Source: Cloacibacterium sp. TD35 (GTDB lineage: Bacteria; Bacteroidota; Bacteroidia; Flavobacteriales; Weeksellaceae). From it: DNA of 64,000 nucleotides. Below are positions 35,348 to 43,524 of the stretch, piece by piece; position 1 is the first letter of the stretch, and the number at the start of each line of letters is the position of its first letter. Both the position numbers and the translations under genes were made by a program. The stretch spans positions 62,001-126,000 of the forward strand of contig NZ_CP104850.1 of assembly GCF_028864635.1 (NCBI RefSeq). The letters are read 5' to 3'. The notes under the pieces were generated by a model that was not told the DNA's origin, made no database searches, and saw nothing but the letters and a program-made list of their open reading frames with translations.

Positions 35348-36112
35348 ATGAAAATCATCTCTTACAACGTCAACGGAATTAGAGCAGCTTTTACCAAAGA
35401 TTTTATCGGTTGGTTGCAAGTGGCTAATCCTGATATTATCTGCATTCAAGAATCTAAAGCTGGAAACGACCAAATAGACATCGAAAGTCTGGAAAAAGTA
35501 GGTTACAAAAGTTATTGGCATTCTGCGGTAAGAAAAGGTTATTCTGGAGTGGGAATTGCGAGCAAAATAGAACCAAAACACGTAGAATACGGTTGCGGAA
35601 TAGAACATTATGATAACGAAGGCAGAATTATAAGAGCAGATTTTGAAGATTTTTCGGTGCTTTCCGTGTATGTACCGAGTGCTTCTAATATTGAGCGATT
35701 AGGCTTTAAACTTCAGTTTGCTGAAGATTTTCTAGAATACATTAAAAATTTACAGAAAGAAATCCCGAATTTGGTGATTTGTGGCGATTTCAACATTTGT
35801 CATGAAGAAATAGACATTCACAATCCAAAAGGTCTCAAAAACACTTCAGGATTTTTGCCTGTAGAAAGAGAATGGATGACAAAATTCCTAAAAGAATGTA
35901 ATTTGATTGATAGTTTTCGTTATTTGCATCCAGATAAGCAAGAATTTTCTTGGTGGAGTTACAGACAAAATTCTAGAGCGAAAAACTTAGGCTGGAGATT
36001 AGACTACCATTTCATTACAAAATCCCTTGAAAACCAATTAGAAAGAGCTTTAATTTTAAAAGAAGCCGTACACAGTGATCATTGTCCAGTATATATTGAA
36101 CTAAAAGATTAA
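35348..36112 (+). CDS. xth: Exodeoxyribonuclease III / AP endonuclease
   Basis: Cuts DNA at abasic sites and degrades 3' ends during base excision repair. Family motifs in order: SYNVNGIRAAF, CIQESKA with the metal-binding glutamate, the GDFNICH motif with catalytic Asp and Asn, WWSYR with substrate contacts, LDYHFIT, and the terminal SDHCPV with the catalytic Asp-His pair. Length 254 aa is usual. It follows dusB on the same strand across a palindrome and ends at a bidirectional terminator. Confidence 0.93.
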   Translation: MKIISYNVNGIRAAFTKDFIGWLQVANPDIICIQESKAGNDQIDIESLEKVGYKSYWHSAVRKGYSGVGIASKIEPKHVEYGCGIEHYDNEGRIIRADFEDFSVLSVYVPSASNIERLGFKLQFAEDFLEYIKNLQKEIPNLVICGDFNICHEEIDIHNPKGLKNTSGFLPVEREWMTKFLKECNLIDSFRYLHPDKQEFSWWSYRQNSRAKNLGWRLDYHFITKSLENQLERALILKEAVHSDHCPVYIELKD

Positions 36113-36132
36113 AAATAGATCTTTTTATAAAC

Positions 36133-36159
36133 AAAAAAACCACCTTTTCAGGTGGTTTT
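36133..36159. terminator. Bidirectional terminator between xth and the RlpA-like gene
   Basis: Arms AAAACCACCT (36136-36145) and AGGTGGTTTT (36150-36159) with a TTTC loop. An A run on one side and T's on the other. Confidence 0.8.
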
Positions 36160-36164
36160 AATCG

Positions 36165-36533
36165 TTAATCGACAATTTCATATTCTATAGGAATAGTTCC
36201 AGAACTATGATCACCAATTTCTTTAAAAGCAGCTTTTGTCATATCAAAAGCTCTACTTTTGTGAAATGGACCTCTGTCATTAATTCTAACTACAACAGAT
36301 TTTCCTGTTCTTAAGTTAGTAATTTTTACTTGTGTTCCAAATGGTAATCTCATATTTGCAGCAGTAAGTTTAGAATTATCAAAAACTTCACCACTTGCAG
36401 TTTTTCTACCGTTAAATTTATCGTGGTAGAACGATGCAAAACTTGTGTTAGCATCATTGGTATTATATTTGAAAGAATATAAACCAAGAGTTGAAATCAT
36501 CATTATGATTACGAGAATTGCTCTTTTCATCAT
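36165..36533 (-). CDS. RlpA-like double-psi beta-barrel protein
   Basis: 122 aa, secreted by an N-terminal signal sequence (about 1-22). The mature part is one double-psi beta-barrel with ASFYHDKFNGRKTASGEVFD, the LPFGTQVKITN strand, and the hallmark VVVRINDRGPF, ending with FDMTKAAFKEIG. RlpA proteins act on peptidoglycan glycan strands lacking stem peptides. Here the SPOR domain of the longer RlpA proteins is missing, so septal targeting cannot be assumed. It has its own promoter with both elements visible. Confidence 0.85.
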   Translation of the reverse strand: MMKRAILVIIMMISTLGLYSFKYNTNDANTSFASFYHDKFNGRKTASGEVFDNSKLTAANMRLPFGTQVKITNLRTGKSVVVRINDRGPFHKSRAFDMTKAAFKEIGDHSSGTIPIEYEIVD

Positions 36534-36563
36534 TTTGAATATTTTTTGTGGGTTTTACAGGCG

Positions 36564-36595
36564 CAAAGTTATCATGAACCTCTTTTAGCACACAA
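36564..36595 (-). promoter_or_regulatory. Promoter of the RlpA-like gene: TTG-N21-TAACTTTG
   Basis: On the minus strand TTG (36595-36593), 21 bases, then TAACTTTG (36571-36564). Predicted start near 36557 gives a leader of about 24 bases. Confidence 0.55.
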
Positions 36596-36601
36596 CCAAG
36601 T

Positions 36602-36718
36602 TGTTAAATTTTCTTAATTTTATGTTAAAAATTTGTTAAACAACTCTCTCAACTACCTATTCATAGGAAATAACAGAAAATGTTAAAAAATGTTAAAAAA
36701 TATGTTAAAATTGTTAAC
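36602..36718. repeat. Cluster of TGTTAAA boxes
   Basis: TGTTAAA begins at 36602, 36623, 36634, 36681, 36691 and 36703, and TGTTAAC at 36712. That is seven boxes in 117 bases, all in one orientation, immediately upstream of the rlpA-like promoter. They could be protein-binding sites or simple-sequence drift. Confidence 0.5.
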
Positions 36719-36892
36719 ATTATTAACTATTTAAAGCATTGTTTTTTGCCAATTCAAAAACATTATCAACGAAAACAATTGAATAAAATCAAAAAAATCA
36801 CCAATTAATTGATGATTTTCTATTATTGATTACATTAATTTAAATTTAACTTAATGTAAATTTTATGGTTTTACGTAAAGAAATAAGAAATA

Positions 36893-38197
36893 TTATTCTG
36901 CAATTTCACCATACAAATCGAACTCTTCTGCGGAAGTAATTTTAATATTTACAAATTCACCAATTGAAATATAAGTGTCTTTTGCTTCCACTAAAACCGT
37001 GTTATCTACATCTGGAGAATCATATTCCGTTCTTCCCACGAAATAATTTCCTTCTTTTCTATCAAAAATACATCTGTAAGTTTTTCCGATTTTTTCTTGA
37101 TTCTTTTCCCAAGAAATCTGAGACTGTAATTCCATAATTTCTTCTACCCTAGCTTGTTTTACCTCTTCTCGAACATCATCTTCTAACACATACGCGCTTG
37201 TATTTTCTTCATGAGAATAGGTAAAACAACCCAATCTATCAAAACGTTGCGTACGAACCCAATCTTTTAATTCTTGGAACTTTTCTTCCGTTTCACCAGG
37301 GAAACCAACAATTAGCGTAGTTCTGATAGCCATATCTGGAACTTTCTCACGGAATTTATCCAATAAAGCATTGGTTTTTTCATAAGTAGTTCCACGCTTC
37401 ATGGCTTTCAGAATTTCTGTATTAATGTGCTGAAGCGGAATATCTATATAATTACAAATTTTAGGCTCTGATTTAATCAATTCTAATACATCTTCTGGAA
37501 AACCTGAAGGAAATGCATAATGCAGACGAATCCATTCTATTCCTTCTACTTTTACCAATTCCTTTAATAAATCTCCTAATGCTCTTTTCTTGTATAAATC
37601 TAAACCGTAATAGGTAAGGTCTTGAGCAATTAAAATGAGTTCTTTCACACCAGATTTTGCAAGTTTTTGTGCTTCTATGACTAGGTTTTCAATTGGAGTA
37701 GAAACATTACCACCTCTCATCAAAGGAATGGCACAAAATGCACAAGGTCTATCACAACCTTCAGCGATTTTCAGGTAGGCATAGTGTTTTGGAGTAGTAG
37801 TTAAACGTTCTCCTACTAATTCATGTTTATAGTCTGCACCAAGATGTTTTAGCAAAATTGGTAAATCTCTAGTCCCAAAATATTGGTCTACATCTGGAAT
37901 TTCTCTGATTAAATCTGGCTTATATCTTTCTGAAAGACAACCTGTAACGAAGACTTTCTCTACTTCTCCTCTATTTTTAGCTTCTACAAAATCTAAAATA
38001 GTATTGATGGATTCTTCTTTGGCATTATCGATAAAACCGCATGTGTTAATCACTACGATGTCTCCACGTTGTTCGTGGACTACTTCTTTGCCGTTTGCTT
38101 TGAGCTGTCCCATTAAGACTTCTGAGTCGTAGATGTTTTTTGAACAGCCTAGGGTTACGATGTTAATTTTCTTTTTGCCTACAGATTTTGTTCTCAT
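36893..38197 (-). CDS. rimO: Ribosomal protein S12 methylthiotransferase RimO
   Basis: Radical SAM enzyme that adds a methylthio group to an aspartate of ribosomal protein S12. The N-terminal UPF0004 domain has the three cluster cysteines C18, C53 and C87. The radical SAM cluster is C148-x3-C152-x2-C155 (CDRPCAFC). The C-terminal TRAM domain begins near 370. The sequence MRGGNVSTP after the cluster motif fits RimO rather than MiaB (which has RGRExSR). At 434 aa it is full length. Monocistronic, with a TAAATTTG box 46 bases upstream. Confidence 0.93.
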   Translation of the reverse strand: MRTKSVGKKKINIVTLGCSKNIYDSEVLMGQLKANGKEVVHEQRGDIVVINTCGFIDNAKEESINTILDFVEAKNRGEVEKVFVTGCLSERYKPDLIREIPDVDQYFGTRDLPILLKHLGADYKHELVGERLTTTPKHYAYLKIAEGCDRPCAFCAIPLMRGGNVSTPIENLVIEAQKLAKSGVKELILIAQDLTYYGLDLYKKRALGDLLKELVKVEGIEWIRLHYAFPSGFPEDVLELIKSEPKICNYIDIPLQHINTEILKAMKRGTTYEKTNALLDKFREKVPDMAIRTTLIVGFPGETEEKFQELKDWVRTQRFDRLGCFTYSHEENTSAYVLEDDVREEVKQARVEEIMELQSQISWEKNQEKIGKTYRCIFDRKEGNYFVGRTEYDSPDVDNTVLVEAKDTYISIGEFVNIKITSAEEFDLYGEIAE

Positions 38198-38242
38198 GTA
38201 TGATAATTGATGGATGGTAAGTATTGAATTATTTAAGATTGC

Positions 38243-38250
38243 AAATTTAT
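38243..38250 (-). promoter_or_regulatory. Putative -7 element (TAAATTTG) for rimO
   Basis: Same octamer as the mdh and pafA boxes, 46 bases before the rimO start. No -33 TTG at normal spacing. Confidence 0.4.
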
Positions 38251-38365
38251 GAAATTAAAAAGGAACTTTAGAAAAGAGTTTTTTTGAGGTAAAATTTGCT
38301 TATTCATTTCATGCACTTTTCATGCACTATCTATGCTTTATCTATGGAGTATCTATGGATTTGAA

Positions 38366-38444
38366 GTGATGTGGTGATGAGGTGATGAGGTGATGAGGTG
38401 ATGTGGTGATGTGGTGATGTGGTAATGTGGTGATGTGGTGATTT
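38366..38444 (+). repeat. 8-bp minisatellite, nine to ten copies
   Basis: Units GTGATGTG, GTGATGAG (three in a row), GTGATGTG (three), GTAATGTG, GTGATGTG, then a decaying GTGATTT. Non-coding. Confidence 0.9.
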
Positions 38445-38488
38445 GGAAATTTGAAAATGAGAAAATTGATAATAAATGATTTTTGGAT

Positions 38489-38515
38489 AAAAAAAAGAAC
38501 CGAAAATTCGGTTCT
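38489..38515 (-). terminator. Terminator at the distal end of the polysaccharide locus
   Basis: Stem AGAACCGAA (38496-38504) with TTCGGTTCT (38507-38515). The run of eight As (38489-38496) gives Us after the hairpin. It lies 8 bases past the stop of the last gene. Confidence 0.8.
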
Positions 38516-38523
38516 GGTATTTT

Positions 38524-39504
38524 TTAGTAAGCTCCTGTTTTTTTGTAGATGTAATATTTGGAATATATGTAGGTGATGAAGGTAGGCAGAATTAAATACA
38601 ACACACCTTCCCAGAAGTTGAGTCCGAATTTAATGACACAAGCGTTAATCAGTAACTGAACGCCTCCATATAAAGTAGCCACCAAAAGATGTGACCATTT
38701 CATTTGGTTGACCAACAACTGATATAAATGATGACGGTGTGCTTCAAAAATATTTTCCTTTAGTTTTATTCTTTGAAGAATGGTTGAAATCACTTCTATT
38801 CCATACACTGCGATGAATAATAAATATGTTAAATCTTCGGTTTTTACCATCAACAATCCTAATAAAGCTAAAACCCAAAATGCAATGCTCATGCTTCCAA
38901 CATCTCCTGCGAAACATTTGGCTTTTTTTCTAAAATTGAAAAATAAAAACACCAAACTTGCCAAAATTGGGTAGATAATAAAATGAGCATCGGTGAATGT
39001 AACTCCATATTGATTGATGTAATAAAACGTGAGCAACATGACCAAGCTGTACACTCCCGTAATTCCATTGATGCCATCCATAAAATTGTAGGCATTCAGT
39101 ACTCCTATTACAAAAATATACACCAAAGGAATGAACCAAATGGATGCAGAGGTGAATAATCCTAAGAAATAAATCAGCAAGGTTACGGCTACAAAATGAA
39201 ATAATAATCTCAATTTGCTCGATAAATCTAAAATATCATCCAGAAAACTAATGGTAGATAAGGCTAATAATCCTAACCCAAAACTCCAATAATCTTCCGG
39301 TAAAAAGTAATCTTTTCTGTACGCAGCACTCACCACAAAATACAGCACAAATGCAATCGGAAAAATAATTCCACCTCCACGAAGTGTAATCTGCGTATGA
39401 GAACTTCTGTGATTGGGCTTATCTATAATATTAAACTTGTCTGCTATTCTAAAATAAAGCAGTTCTAAGACCAACAATATAAACGTAACGATGATGAATT
39501 CCAT
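38524..39504 (-). CDS. WecA/WbpL-type polytopic polyprenyl-phosphate sugar-1-phosphate transferase
   Basis: Integral membrane enzyme that loads a HexNAc-1-phosphate (GlcNAc, QuiNAc or FucNAc type) onto undecaprenyl phosphate. About ten helices. Family motifs in order: DKPNHRSSH...TLRGGG, the magnesium motif SFLDDILDLSSK, NAYNFMDGINGI, FAGDVGSMS, and EAHRHHLYQ. At 326 aa it is closer to WbpL than to E. coli WecA. It is the last gene of the locus, directly after an epimerase/reductase whose product may be its substrate. The promoter-proximal end of the same locus encodes a different initiating enzyme, PglC. Confidence 0.85.
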   Translation of the reverse strand: MEFIIVTFILLVLELLYFRIADKFNIIDKPNHRSSHTQITLRGGGIIFPIAFVLYFVVSAAYRKDYFLPEDYWSFGLGLLALSTISFLDDILDLSSKLRLLFHFVAVTLLIYFLGLFTSASIWFIPLVYIFVIGVLNAYNFMDGINGITGVYSLVMLLTFYYINQYGVTFTDAHFIIYPILASLVFLFFNFRKKAKCFAGDVGSMSIAFWVLALLGLLMVKTEDLTYLLFIAVYGIEVISTILQRIKLKENIFEAHRHHLYQLLVNQMKWSHLLVATLYGGVQLLINACVIKFGLNFWEGVLYLILPTFITYIYSKYYIYKKTGAY

Positions 39505-39507
39505 AAA

Positions 39508-40398
39508 TTATTTAAAACTTTTAATCGTTTTTTCTAAACCTTCACTTGCAGAAACAGGCAATTGGTCTATTCCTAAAGCATTTTTTATTTTCTGATTGCT
39601 TACCCAATAATTTTCGGTCAACTTTTTTAGTCTTTCTGAGTTTAAAGGTAATTTCATCACATCTCCCATTTTGGCAGTTGCCGAAATGAGTTTTGAAGAA
39701 ATTTTCCATAATTTTTCTTTTTTTCCAGAAGTATTGGCAATGAGTTTTACCAATTCATTGGTAGAAAGCACCTCATCATCTGCAAAATTATAAATCCCTG
39801 AACCTACGTTCTTATTAGAAAGCATTTCTAAAATTAAAAAATTAAGATTGTCAATGCTTAAAAATGAACGTTTATTTTCAAAAGCGGCTAATGGATAAGG
39901 AATGCCTTTTTGTACAAATTTATACAAAAGATTTAAGTTTCCTTTATTTCCTGGTCCGTGAATCATGCAAGGACGAATGATGAACAATCGTTTATTTTTT
40001 GGTAATTCCTTATTTAATAAAAATTTTTCAGCTTCTAATTTAGACTTCCCATAAGGTGTTTTGGGGTCTGATGCATGGTTTTCATCTAAGAACCCTTCTA
40101 CGGAGTCTGCTGTAGCTTTAACACTACTGAAGTAAAAAAAATCTTTCACTGATGAGTTTAAAAAATTTTCAAATAATTTTTTTGTAAGTTCTGTATTTAC
40201 TTCAAAATATTCTTTTTCGATAGATATATTTTTTGTATCATGAGCTTTCCCCGCCAAATGAATAATGGCATCTGCAGAAGAATCTAAAGTCCAGGAATTT
40301 CTTAAGGAAAGGCTTTCTATTTGACATTCTTTATTTTCTAAAAAAGAAGATAAATTTTTTCCTACAAAACCTGATGCCCCTGTAATAGTTATTCTCAT
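39508..40398 (-). CDS. NAD-dependent epimerase/dehydratase (SDR), WbpV/Gne-like
   Basis: 296-aa extended SDR acting on a nucleotide sugar. Rossmann motif GASGFVGKNL at the N terminus, HLAGKAHD, and the catalytic YGKSK with upstream FSSVKA. Such proteins paired with a WbpL-type transferase often make the activated sugar it uses (UDP-QuiNAc or UDP-FucNAc type), so the two-gene pair at the end of the locus is probably functional; the exact reaction (4-epimerase or 4-reductase) cannot be read from sequence. The stop and the next start are 3 bases apart. Confidence 0.75.
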   Translation of the reverse strand: MRITITGASGFVGKNLSSFLENKECQIESLSLRNSWTLDSSADAIIHLAGKAHDTKNISIEKEYFEVNTELTKKLFENFLNSSVKDFFYFSSVKATADSVEGFLDENHASDPKTPYGKSKLEAEKFLLNKELPKNKRLFIIRPCMIHGPGNKGNLNLLYKFVQKGIPYPLAAFENKRSFLSIDNLNFLILEMLSNKNVGSGIYNFADDEVLSTNELVKLIANTSGKKEKLWKISSKLISATAKMGDVMKLPLNSERLKKLTENYWVSNQKIKNALGIDQLPVSASEGLEKTIKSFK

Positions 40399-40399
40399 T

Positions 40400-41146
40400 T
40401 TAATTTTTAAAAATATAGTCCATTAATTTCCACAAAACCCTATACTTTACTCTAAATTTTGAATAATTCAAATCATTTTCATTGAATGCTCTTTGAACTT
40501 CATTAGTGATTATTTTATAACTACTAGCACCAGAGCTACTAGCCCCACCAACTAACATTTTGGTTGTAATAATTCCCGAATATTTAAAATTTATTTTATT
40601 CTTCAAAAAATATCTTATAATTAACTCATAATCTGCAGCTATTTTATAGCCTAACTTATAAAGTCCCAATTTATTATAAACTAATTTCTTTATAAATATG
40701 GATGGATGAGGAGGCATAAACCCAAGTCTTAGCTTGTTTGGTGTCCAATTTTTAGAACTATACTTTCTGATTATCTTATTATTTTTCACTTGAACAATAT
40801 CACCAATAATAGCATCTACATCTTTTTGTTGTTCCAAAAAATTTATTAAATCTTGTATTGTATTATTTGAATAAAAAACATCATCTGAATTTAATATCCC
40901 TATAAAATCCCCACTTGCTTTTTCAATTCCTTTGTTAATTGCATCATAAAGACCTTTATCTGATTCAGAAATCCATGAAGAAATAATTTTTTCATATTTT
41001 TTTATGATTTCTATTGTTTCATCTTTGGAGCCTCCATCAACAACAATATATTCAATATTCTGACAAGTTTGACTTTTAACAGATTTAAATGTGTCTTCTA
41101 TAGTTTTAGCACTATTAAAACACACAGTAATTATTGAAATTTTCAT
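40400..41146 (-). CDS. Family 2 glycosyltransferase (GT-A fold)
   Basis: 248 aa, cytoplasmic face. N-terminal ISIITVCFNS, the diphosphate-binding VVDGGSKDETIEI, SDKGLYDAINKGI, and the metal motif LNSDDVF. HPSIFIKK and AADYELIIRY fit the WcaA-like group that adds a hexose or HexNAc. Sugar donor and acceptor unknown. It overlaps nothing; one base separates it from the epimerase gene and from the preceding glycosyltransferase. Base use is more AT-rich than in the conserved genes at the locus ends. Confidence 0.82.
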   Translation of the reverse strand: MKISIITVCFNSAKTIEDTFKSVKSQTCQNIEYIVVDGGSKDETIEIIKKYEKIISSWISESDKGLYDAINKGIEKASGDFIGILNSDDVFYSNNTIQDLINFLEQQKDVDAIIGDIVQVKNNKIIRKYSSKNWTPNKLRLGFMPPHPSIFIKKLVYNKLGLYKLGYKIAADYELIIRYFLKNKINFKYSGIITTKMLVGGASSSGASSYKIITNEVQRAFNENDLNYSKFRVKYRVLWKLMDYIFKN

Positions 41147-41147
41147 A

Positions 41148-42266
41148 TTAATGTTTTTTATTTTTATTATACAAATAAGTATAATAATCTATATATAGAT
41201 TAAAAGTATTGTCCCAATTAAATTTTTCGCTTTGCTTTAAACCCCTTTCTGTTAACTGGTTTCTAAATTCTGAATTTTCAAGTCTTTTTAAACTTTCAAA
41301 AATAGCTAAAGGATTTATATTATCTATTAATATTGCCCCATTACCTGCTACTTCAGGAATTGAAGAGCTATTAACAGCTATTACAGGACATTTAGTCTTC
41401 ATTGCTTCTACTATTGGAATACCAAACCCTTCATAAAGTGAGGGGTACAAAAGTGCAAAAGCTTTATTATATAGATAATTCAATTCTTTATTTTTCAATT
41501 TAGATATTATTAAATACCTATTTCCTATCTCTTTTTCTACAAATTTTTTTTCTTCATCAGAAAGAGCTTCACCTACAATTACCAATTTATATTTTTCTTT
41601 TACTAGACTTGCTGCCTTTACAGCTACGTTGAAGTTTTTATAGCTTGCGGTTCTATGCCCTACATATAAGAGATATTTTTGATTTTCTAAAGATTTAAAT
41701 CTTTTTTCTTTATCTTGAATACTAAAATCTTCCTCTATTACAAAAAAATCATCACTTACTCCATTATATATTACTCTTATTTTGCTTTCATCTATCTGTG
41801 GTATTAGTTCTAATAAATCTTTTTTTGTGTTTTCAGATATACATATGACTCCATCCGAATTCAATACTGCATGTCTTTTCTGCTGAAAATTCACCCATCT
41901 TGCCAATCCCTTTCTAAATTTTTCAGTTGTTAGATCGTGAATGGTAGTTACATTAATAGCATTTTTAGATTTGGAAACCCTATAATAACTAGAATGAAAT
42001 ATAGATCTGTCATTTATTTTAGGAGTAAAATTTAAATACCTTCTAATACTTAAAGTTAAAAAACTTTCTGTTTTTACATTATTCAAAATTAAACTATTTC
42101 GAAATAAATTATGATTACTTTCTATTTGATCATAAAATACTATATCATGTTTTTTTGAAACATTTAATCTTTTAGATAATTCTGCCCAATAAACAGAAAC
42201 ACCACCTGACTTTTGTAGATTATAAACTATGTTGTCGTATATTATTCTCATATTAACATTTGTCAT
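41148..42266 (-). CDS. Family 4 glycosyltransferase (GT-B fold)
   Basis: 372 aa. The C-terminal donor domain carries the retaining-GT motif EGFGIPIVEAM with the E-x7-E pattern, preceded by YVGHRTASYKN and followed by VAGNGAILID. The N-terminal acceptor domain starts MRIIYDNIVYNLQKSGG; an ATG at 42251 would begin exactly there, five codons after the one I list, and may be the true start. It resembles mannosyl- or rhamnosyl-transferases but the sugar cannot be named. The 192 bases upstream of it hold no gene. Confidence 0.82.
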   Translation of the reverse strand: MTNVNMRIIYDNIVYNLQKSGGVSVYWAELSKRLNVSKKHDIVFYDQIESNHNLFRNSLILNNVKTESFLTLSIRRYLNFTPKINDRSIFHSSYYRVSKSKNAINVTTIHDLTTEKFRKGLARWVNFQQKRHAVLNSDGVICISENTKKDLLELIPQIDESKIRVIYNGVSDDFFVIEEDFSIQDKEKRFKSLENQKYLLYVGHRTASYKNFNVAVKAASLVKEKYKLVIVGEALSDEEKKFVEKEIGNRYLIISKLKNKELNYLYNKAFALLYPSLYEGFGIPIVEAMKTKCPVIAVNSSSIPEVAGNGAILIDNINPLAIFESLKRLENSEFRNQLTERGLKQSEKFNWDNTFNLYIDYYTYLYNKNKKH

Positions 42267-42458
42267 TATTTAAACCACTCCTTAAGTTATTAATAAAAAG
42301 TGTCCACTTTTTGCTGACGATTTACATCTGTTGATTTTTTTTCTATATATTTATCTAGCAGATACTATTTTTTTATCAGTTTTTTCTAACTATTAAATTA
42401 AATAGTCTAGTAAAAACTTTACAACCTTCTATGTTTATGTATAGGGTATCTATTAGAA

Positions 42459-43451
42459 TTATTTTACTTTATTAATTATTTCATTATATAAAAATATGTA
42501 TTTTTCAGTAATTATCTCTGGCAAGTAATTCTTAATATTTTGTTTACCTTTTAATATCAAATCTAATCTGATTTCATCATTTTCTAAAACATCTAAGGCC
42601 TCACTAATATCTTGAACGCTATTTGGGTCAACAAAAATTGCTCCATCACCTGCAACCTCTTTTAATGGAGATATATTAGAAGTAATAACAGCACAATTTC
42701 TAGCTTGTGCTTCTAAAATAGGCAAACCAAAGCCCTCATATAATGAAGGGAAACACAATACATCTGCATTGTCATAGCAATTTAATAATACTTCATCAGA
42801 AATATTAATCAAATTATTATAATGCAAATTATTTTCATTTATTTTCTGTAGCAGGGATGAACTTAAATCACCTATAATAGTTATTTCAATTTGTTTACCT
42901 TTTGCAGCATCAAAAATTTTTTCGATGTTTTTATTACTTCTAGTACCAACTACTAAAACATTTAGCAATTTATTTTGTTTCAAAAAATTAGTATCAATTG
43001 GTTCTACAGTTAATAAATTTGGAATAACAGTAATTTTTGACTCAGCAGAAGGAATTAACTCTAAGATTTCATTTTTAGTTTTATCAGAAATAACCGTAAT
43101 ATATTTTGCTTTTTTTATAGGAAGATAGACCCAAAATATATAATAAATCCATTTTTTTATACCATTGTATTGATTCATCCCTACCAAATCATGAATAGTG
43201 AGTATCGTTTTTTTGGCATTTAATGTAAATATAGCCCAATGGATGTCTCCTGTAATATGATTAATTTCTGCTTGATTTTTTCTAAAATATAACATAGATC
43301 TAATTATGCTAATAATAGAAAAATTATAAGGATTAACGATATTATAAGTTTTAACACCTCTTTTCTCTATAGATTTTATAATAGTATCAAATAATTTTTC
43401 GATACTAATCTGATGTTGTTGAAATTCTCTAAAAAAAAAATTAATTTTCAT
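42459..43451 (-). CDS. Family 4 glycosyltransferase (GT-B fold)
   Basis: 330 aa. Donor-site motif YEGFGLPILEAQ, preceded by VLVVGTRSNKNI and followed by VAGDGAIFVD. The central segment ITVISDKTKNEIL parallels ICISENTKKDLL in the next gene, and both have LTIHDL/TTIHDL, so the two neighbouring GT-B proteins look like diverged relatives. Sugar unknown. AT-rich base use. It lies 73 bases after the polymerase gene. Confidence 0.82.
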   Translation of the reverse strand: MKINFFFREFQQHQISIEKLFDTIIKSIEKRGVKTYNIVNPYNFSIISIIRSMLYFRKNQAEINHITGDIHWAIFTLNAKKTILTIHDLVGMNQYNGIKKWIYYIFWVYLPIKKAKYITVISDKTKNEILELIPSAESKITVIPNLLTVEPIDTNFLKQNKLLNVLVVGTRSNKNIEKIFDAAKGKQIEITIIGDLSSSLLQKINENNLHYNNLINISDEVLLNCYDNADVLCFPSLYEGFGLPILEAQARNCAVITSNISPLKEVAGDGAIFVDPNSVQDISEALDVLENDEIRLDLILKGKQNIKNYLPEIITEKYIFLYNEIINKVK

Positions 43452-43524
43452 ATTTAATATATACTGAAAATGGTTTTAAATGGAATCACTATTGTACGAT
43501 AAAAAATATCTCTTATTTAATTTG

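Larger units (their letters stand above)
36534..36892. other. 359-bp AT-rich intergenic region
   Basis: Lies between rlpA-like (minus) and the rimO stop (minus). It holds the rlpA-like promoter (36564-36595) and a cluster of TGTTAAA boxes (36602-36718). The part from 36720 to 36892 is very AT-rich with no gene, hairpin terminator or repeat that I can define. Confidence 0.6.
38198..38523. other. 326-bp intergenic region with minisatellite
   Basis: Between the polysaccharide locus end and the rimO start. It holds the rimO -7 box (38243-38250), a run of related words (ATGCACTTTTC, ATGCACTATC, ATGCTTTATC, ATGGAGTATC) near 38311-38360, the 8-bp minisatellite (38366-38444), and the terminator of the polysaccharide locus (38489-38515). 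No gene. Confidence 0.7.

Noticed and set aside
36602-36718. DnaA boxes / replication origin
   Set aside because: The boxes are TGTTAAA, not TTATCCACA, and no origin genes (dnaA, dnaN) flank the gap.
38366-38444. Possible CRISPR or origin iterons
   Set aside because: The unit is only 8 bases with no spacers, and there are no cas genes, dnaA boxes or replication genes nearby.
42267-42458. Remnant gene or promoter between the two GT4 genes
   Set aside because: No frame longer than a few codons, no family match, and no clear TAnnTTTG box on the minus strand.
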